Part shown: positions 39,211-42,064 of the stretch, in pieces | How the letters are laid out: every line of letters begins with the position of its first letter | How positions within the stretch are numbered: position 1 is the first letter of the stretch | Assembly (NCBI GenBank): GCA_964486725.1 | Contig: CAZAOK010000023.1 | Location: forward strand, 1 to 42,064 | Length of the DNA stretch: 42,064 bases | Reading direction: 5' to 3' | Source: M55B154 sp964486725 | GTDB lineage: Bacteria > Spirochaetota > UBA4802 > UB4802 | Made by a program: the position numbers and the translations under genes | Notes under the pieces: model-generated | The model's input: only the letters and a program-made list of their open reading frames with translations | What the model was told of the DNA's origin: nothing | Database searches by the model: none

Positions 39211-40367
39211 TGGATGAGAAAGTACTTCGTGAACTGGATGGATATAACGAAATACGGGATGAAATCGAGATTTCGCAAAAGTTCGGATTTGATTATACTA
39301 TTCCCGGTGATGATGTTGATCAATATGTAGAGAGGCTGCATCCACCTGTACTTGATCTTATTGTATCACGCGTTATCGAAGAAACCCCGTCTTCAAAGAC
39401 AATTCGTTTCGTATCAGAAAACGGTTACCTGCCGCCATTCCAGGCGGGACAGTACATTACCATTATTGCTGATAAGGGCAGCGTGCGTACTACGAGGCCT
39501 TACAGTATTTCATCATCACCTGACCAGCTGGCCTATTATGATATAACGGTGCGTCGTATACCTGACGGCTTGATATCAGGTTTCCTGGTAGACGAATTGA
39601 AGCCGGGGGACAAAATACAATCCTCACCGCCATCCGGTAATTTTGTGTATAACCCTGTAATTCATGATAGCAAACACGTCTATGTTGCCGGTGGCAGCGG
39701 AATTACTCCATTCATGTCCATGTTGCGCCAGGTTGCTGATAGAAGGCTGAAAAGGGAAGTGTACCTGTTTTATGGAAACAGGAATGATGAGGATATACTG
39801 TTTCATGATGAACTTGTTGATATCAGTAATCAAAGTGATAGCATACAGTATATACCGGTTATTGAAAAACCGGGAAGCAGTATACAATGTGAAACGGGAC
39901 TGATCACCGCTGAGCTGATTACAGGCAGAATAGGCGCACTACACGATAAAACATTTTTCATGTGCGGCCCACCTGCCATGTATGACTTTTGCAGAAATGA
40001 ACTTGATAACCTGGATATCCCGTTGAAAAAAATACGAACCGAGATGTATGGTATGCCGGATAATATAACCGATTATCCGGGATGGCCTGACAAAATCAAG
40101 AATGAACAGGAGTTCGAAATATCCGTAATTGACCGGGGTGTAATCAAGGGAAAAGCAGGGGATACTATTCTCAAAACACTTGAACTGAATGGTTTGAGAG
40201 TGCCTTCACTCTGCCGATCAGGCGAGTGCAGTTTGTGCAGGGTGAAACTTGTTTCGGGAAAAGTATTTCAGCCCGAAGGTGTGCTGCTTAGAAAATCAGA
40301 TAGAAAATACGGCTACATTCATTCATGTGCGGCTTTTCCTTTAAGCGATATTGAACTTGAATTATAG
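39210..40367 (+). CDS. Ferredoxin-NAD(P) reductase-like protein with C-terminal 2Fe-2S domain
   Basis: A 385-residue reductase: an N-terminal extension of about 45 residues, an FAD-binding barrel with RPYSISSSPDQL (the R-x-Y-S flavin motif), an NAD-binding domain with VAGGSGITPFMSMLRQ and FFMCGPPAMYDF, and a plant-type 2Fe-2S domain with Cys-x4-Cys-x2-Cys (SLCRSGECSLCRV) and a last Cys in HSCAAFP. It would pass electrons from NAD(P)H to a partner, most likely the CrtI-like flavoprotein upstream, with which it shares a one-base stop/start overlap. GGGGAGG lies 7 bases before the ATG. Its 3' end overlaps the convergent GH127 gene by 49 bases. Confidence 0.88.
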   Translation: MDEKVLRELDGYNEIRDEIEISQKFGFDYTIPGDDVDQYVERLHPPVLDLIVSRVIEETPSSKTIRFVSENGYLPPFQAGQYITIIADKGSVRTTRPYSISSSPDQLAYYDITVRRIPDGLISGFLVDELKPGDKIQSSPPSGNFVYNPVIHDSKHVYVAGGSGITPFMSMLRQVADRRLKREVYLFYGNRNDEDILFHDELVDISNQSDSIQYIPVIEKPGSSIQCETGLITAELITGRIGALHDKTFFMCGPPAMYDFCRNELDNLDIPLKKIRTEMYGMPDNITDYPGWPDKIKNEQEFEISVIDRGVIKGKAGDTILKTLELNGLRVPSLCRSGECSLCRVKLVSGKVFQPEGVLLRKSDRKYGYIHSCAAFPLSDIELEL

Positions 40368-42064
40368 GGATCGGGCAGCCACACTCTCATCTTTGAGGGG
40401 CCCCTGTTCCCCCATAAAAAATATGGTATAAGCCTGAACCATTCATTGTTTTCATTTGTAAGCCCAATGGTGCCGGTGCCACCCATAAGTTCCGGGTTGT
40501 AATGATAGTGTATGGTATCTGGTTGAATGCGAACATTGTCCGGGAGTATGGCAGGATTATCCACTGATTCGAAACAGTAGACAAGAGGTCCCCTGTAAAA
40601 AGCTGCTTTATCACTTTTACCGCTTACCTTTTTATGTGGATGTATAGTTTCTATAACCATGGGGAAACTGCATTCTATCTCTATTGTCTTAAGGGCGGGA
40701 ATGCCAACGGTGTACCAGCTGCTTCTGTTGAAAAAAGAAAGACCAAAAAAATCTATCCTGTCCCGGGTTTCCCTGTACATCTCTTTTCCGTTTACTTTTA
40801 TAATTGCTTCACTGGCCCATGAGGGTATTCTCAGGTGAAGCCTGATCTCCCTGTTGCTGTTACTGGTGGCTTCAATGAAAACGTTCCCTTCCCATGGAAA
40901 TTCTGATTTTACCGATACGCTGATCCCTTTTTCAATCATCCCGGTGCTGCTTGATATATACTGGTTAATCCAGATATCATTCTCATCTGAAGAGTAAATA
41001 TAAGATCCGATATCCGCCCACAGCCTGGATATATTGGATGGACAGCAGGCTGTATTAAACCAGGGATGTCGTTGAAGAGTGCCGTCTGATTTCATCGGGT
41101 TTCTGTAAAAATACTCGTTTGCTTCAAGGGAAATGCCCACCGACGCGGCGTTGTATAATTGCCATTCTAACAGGTCAGCGTAGCGGGTATCACGTGTGGC
41201 ATGCAGCATTTCGTGGTTGAAAAAGATATTACCAATGGCGGCGCATGTCTCGCAATAGGCATAGTCATCGGGAAGCTCATATGGTTTGCCGAAACCCTCA
41301 ATTACTGGAAGCGAACCGATACCTCCTGTAACGTACATCTTTGTGTCCACGCATTGTTCCCAGGCTGTGCGTATGACATCAAGGATGGTGTTGTCATTAC
41401 TCTCACGGTACAGCATGGCAGCAGCGGTCATATAATAGGCCCATCGTACTGAATGTCCTTCAGGAGTTAGCTGCTTTCGCAATGGTGTATGTTGCTGCTG
41501 GTATTTACCCGAAAAAAAGGACAGGAATGATCTAAGTCCGATAAACGGTGGTTCAACTGTTTGAAATGTCTCACTGAAATCGAATCCTGCAGCGGATTTA
41601 TCGGTACCAGATTTCTGTTTATTTACAAAAGAATTCTTTCGGGAATGCGATATAAATGCTCGTAAAAGAGCAATACCGGGAAAAAGCATTCGTCCCCGCT
41701 TTTCAATAAATCTTTGTGCCGTAGTACGGTATCTTTCATTCCCGGTAATCCTGTACAGTTTTATAAGTGCCAGTTCTACCTGCTGGTGGCCTGGTGTACG
41801 GGATGGGCCGGCATTTGCGAAATCTTCACATATCCTGTCAGCGGTTAAGATGACAAGTTCCAGCAGATCCTTTCTTCTTGTGCTGTTATAAAGCTCAACA
41901 CCGGCTTCAATAAAATGACCCATGCAGTAAAGTTCGTGCTCAATTGGAAGGTTATTCCACCTGGTATCCGGGAAATGGAACTGGTTATAGGTATACAGGT
42001 AGCCGTCACTGTCCATCGCATTTTTCATAAGCAGGATGTATTCACGCAGTTTATCAGCAAGATC
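40319..42064 (-). CDS. GH127 beta-L-arabinofuranosidase-like protein, 5' end outside the window
   Basis: The frame stays open to the right edge, so the N-terminus is missing; at least 581 residues are visible. Seen: the DSDGYLYTYNQF and NLPIEHELYCMGHFIEAG segments of the helical toroid, the YCETCAAIGNIFFNHEML motif with the Glu and Cys zinc ligands, and NTACCPSNISRLWADIGSYIYS with the paired Cys of the catalytic zinc-thiolate site. Beta-sandwich domains follow (HLRIPSWASEAIIKVNGK). Members remove beta-linked L-arabinofuranose from plant glycoproteins and related glycans. No signal peptide can be judged. The 3' end overlaps the convergent reductase gene by 49 bases. Confidence 0.88.
   Translation of the reverse strand, partial: DLADKLREYILLMKNAMDSDGYLYTYNQFHFPDTRWNNLPIEHELYCMGHFIEAGVELYNSTRRKDLLELVILTADRICEDFANAGPSRTPGHQQVELALIKLYRITGNERYRTTAQRFIEKRGRMLFPGIALLRAFISHSRKNSFVNKQKSGTDKSAAGFDFSETFQTVEPPFIGLRSFLSFFSGKYQQQHTPLRKQLTPEGHSVRWAYYMTAAAMLYRESNDNTILDVIRTAWEQCVDTKMYVTGGIGSLPVIEGFGKPYELPDDYAYCETCAAIGNIFFNHEMLHATRDTRYADLLEWQLYNAASVGISLEANEYFYRNPMKSDGTLQRHPWFNTACCPSNISRLWADIGSYIYSSDENDIWINQYISSSTGMIEKGISVSVKSEFPWEGNVFIEATSNSNREIRLHLRIPSWASEAIIKVNGKEMYRETRDRIDFFGLSFFNRSSWYTVGIPALKTIEIECSFPMVIETIHPHKKVSGKSDKAAFYRGPLVYCFESVDNPAILPDNVRIQPDTIHYHYNPELMGGTGTIGLTNENNEWFRLIPYFLWGNRGPSKMRVWLPDPYNSSSISLKGKAAHE

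Noticed and set aside
1..42064. Prophage, insertion sequence, tRNA or rRNA genes
   Set aside because: No transposase, integrase, phage structural gene, terminal repeats, tRNA-like T-loop in an intergenic region, or rRNA sequence was found.

Overview
The window reads as a 42-kb piece of a draft or metagenome-derived scaffold from a flagellated, diderm (outer-membrane-bearing), probably anaerobic or microaerophilic bacterium. Flagellar capability rests on FliS preceded by a sigma-28-like promoter. The outer membrane is inferred from an Omp85-type barrel ending in Phe and from a stand-alone MtgA glycosyltransferase. Anaerobic habit is suggested by a radical SAM anSME-type enzyme and a superoxide-reductase-like protein. 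The nadD / LytR_C protein / rsfS order and the protein style remind me of Spirochaetota, but that is inference, not proof. Two runs of exactly 100 N (5851-5950 and 34430-34529) are assembly gaps, and each interrupts a gene. No rRNA, tRNA, CRISPR array or insertion sequence was seen.

Region 1 (about 200-9707) is a tight co-directional catabolic cluster: an old-yellow-enzyme relative, a LacI-type regulator, an SDR dehydrogenase, a fumarate-reductase-like flavoprotein, a ThuA-domain protein, a Gfo/Idh/MocA oxidoreductase (gapped), an AEC carrier and a 685-residue protein that may be a helical-toroid glycan-active enzyme. Stops and starts overlap or nearly touch through most of it. A promoter with a palindromic operator-like core sits directly in front of the first gene. 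The content suggests oxidation and uptake of a sugar, sugar acid or glycoside; the substrate is unknown.

Region 2 (9777-23161) is mixed housekeeping. It holds a pair of uncharacterised genes with a good sigma-70-type promoter, then on the minus strand gatB-purC and fliS with a flagellar-chaperone-like partner. On the plus strand follow a membrane-anchored unknown, nadD, a degenerate LCP/LytR_C protein, rsfS, a degenerate histidine kinase and an NtrC-type sigma-54 activator. A six-bladed Kelch protein and mtgA come next behind a long leader with several potential hairpins. A hotdog thioesterase and a TusA-DUF3343 fusion close the region.

Region 3 (23185-32164) holds a THUMP-type RNA methyltransferase, an APC permease, an Omp85-like barrel, a MoxR ATPase / VWA-like metallopeptidase pair followed by a protein made of exact-period 28-residue repeats, and then a compact envelope redox group: exported superoxide-reductase-like protein, a 60-residue two-helix protein with an H-x13-H pair, and a paraoxonase-like propeller.

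Region 4 (32182-42064) holds a GH36 alpha-galactosidase, a gapped anSME-type radical SAM enzyme with a SEC-C tail, an RluD-family pseudouridine synthase, citrate synthase, a CrtI-like flavoprotein coupled to a ferredoxin-reductase/2Fe-2S protein, and a GH127 beta-L-arabinofuranosidase running off the right edge on the minus strand.

The candidates I consider most worth following are the region-1 catabolic cluster, the superoxide-reductase/mini-cytochrome group, the 28-residue-repeat protein beside MoxR-VWA, and the degenerate kinase next to an intact sigma-54 activator.
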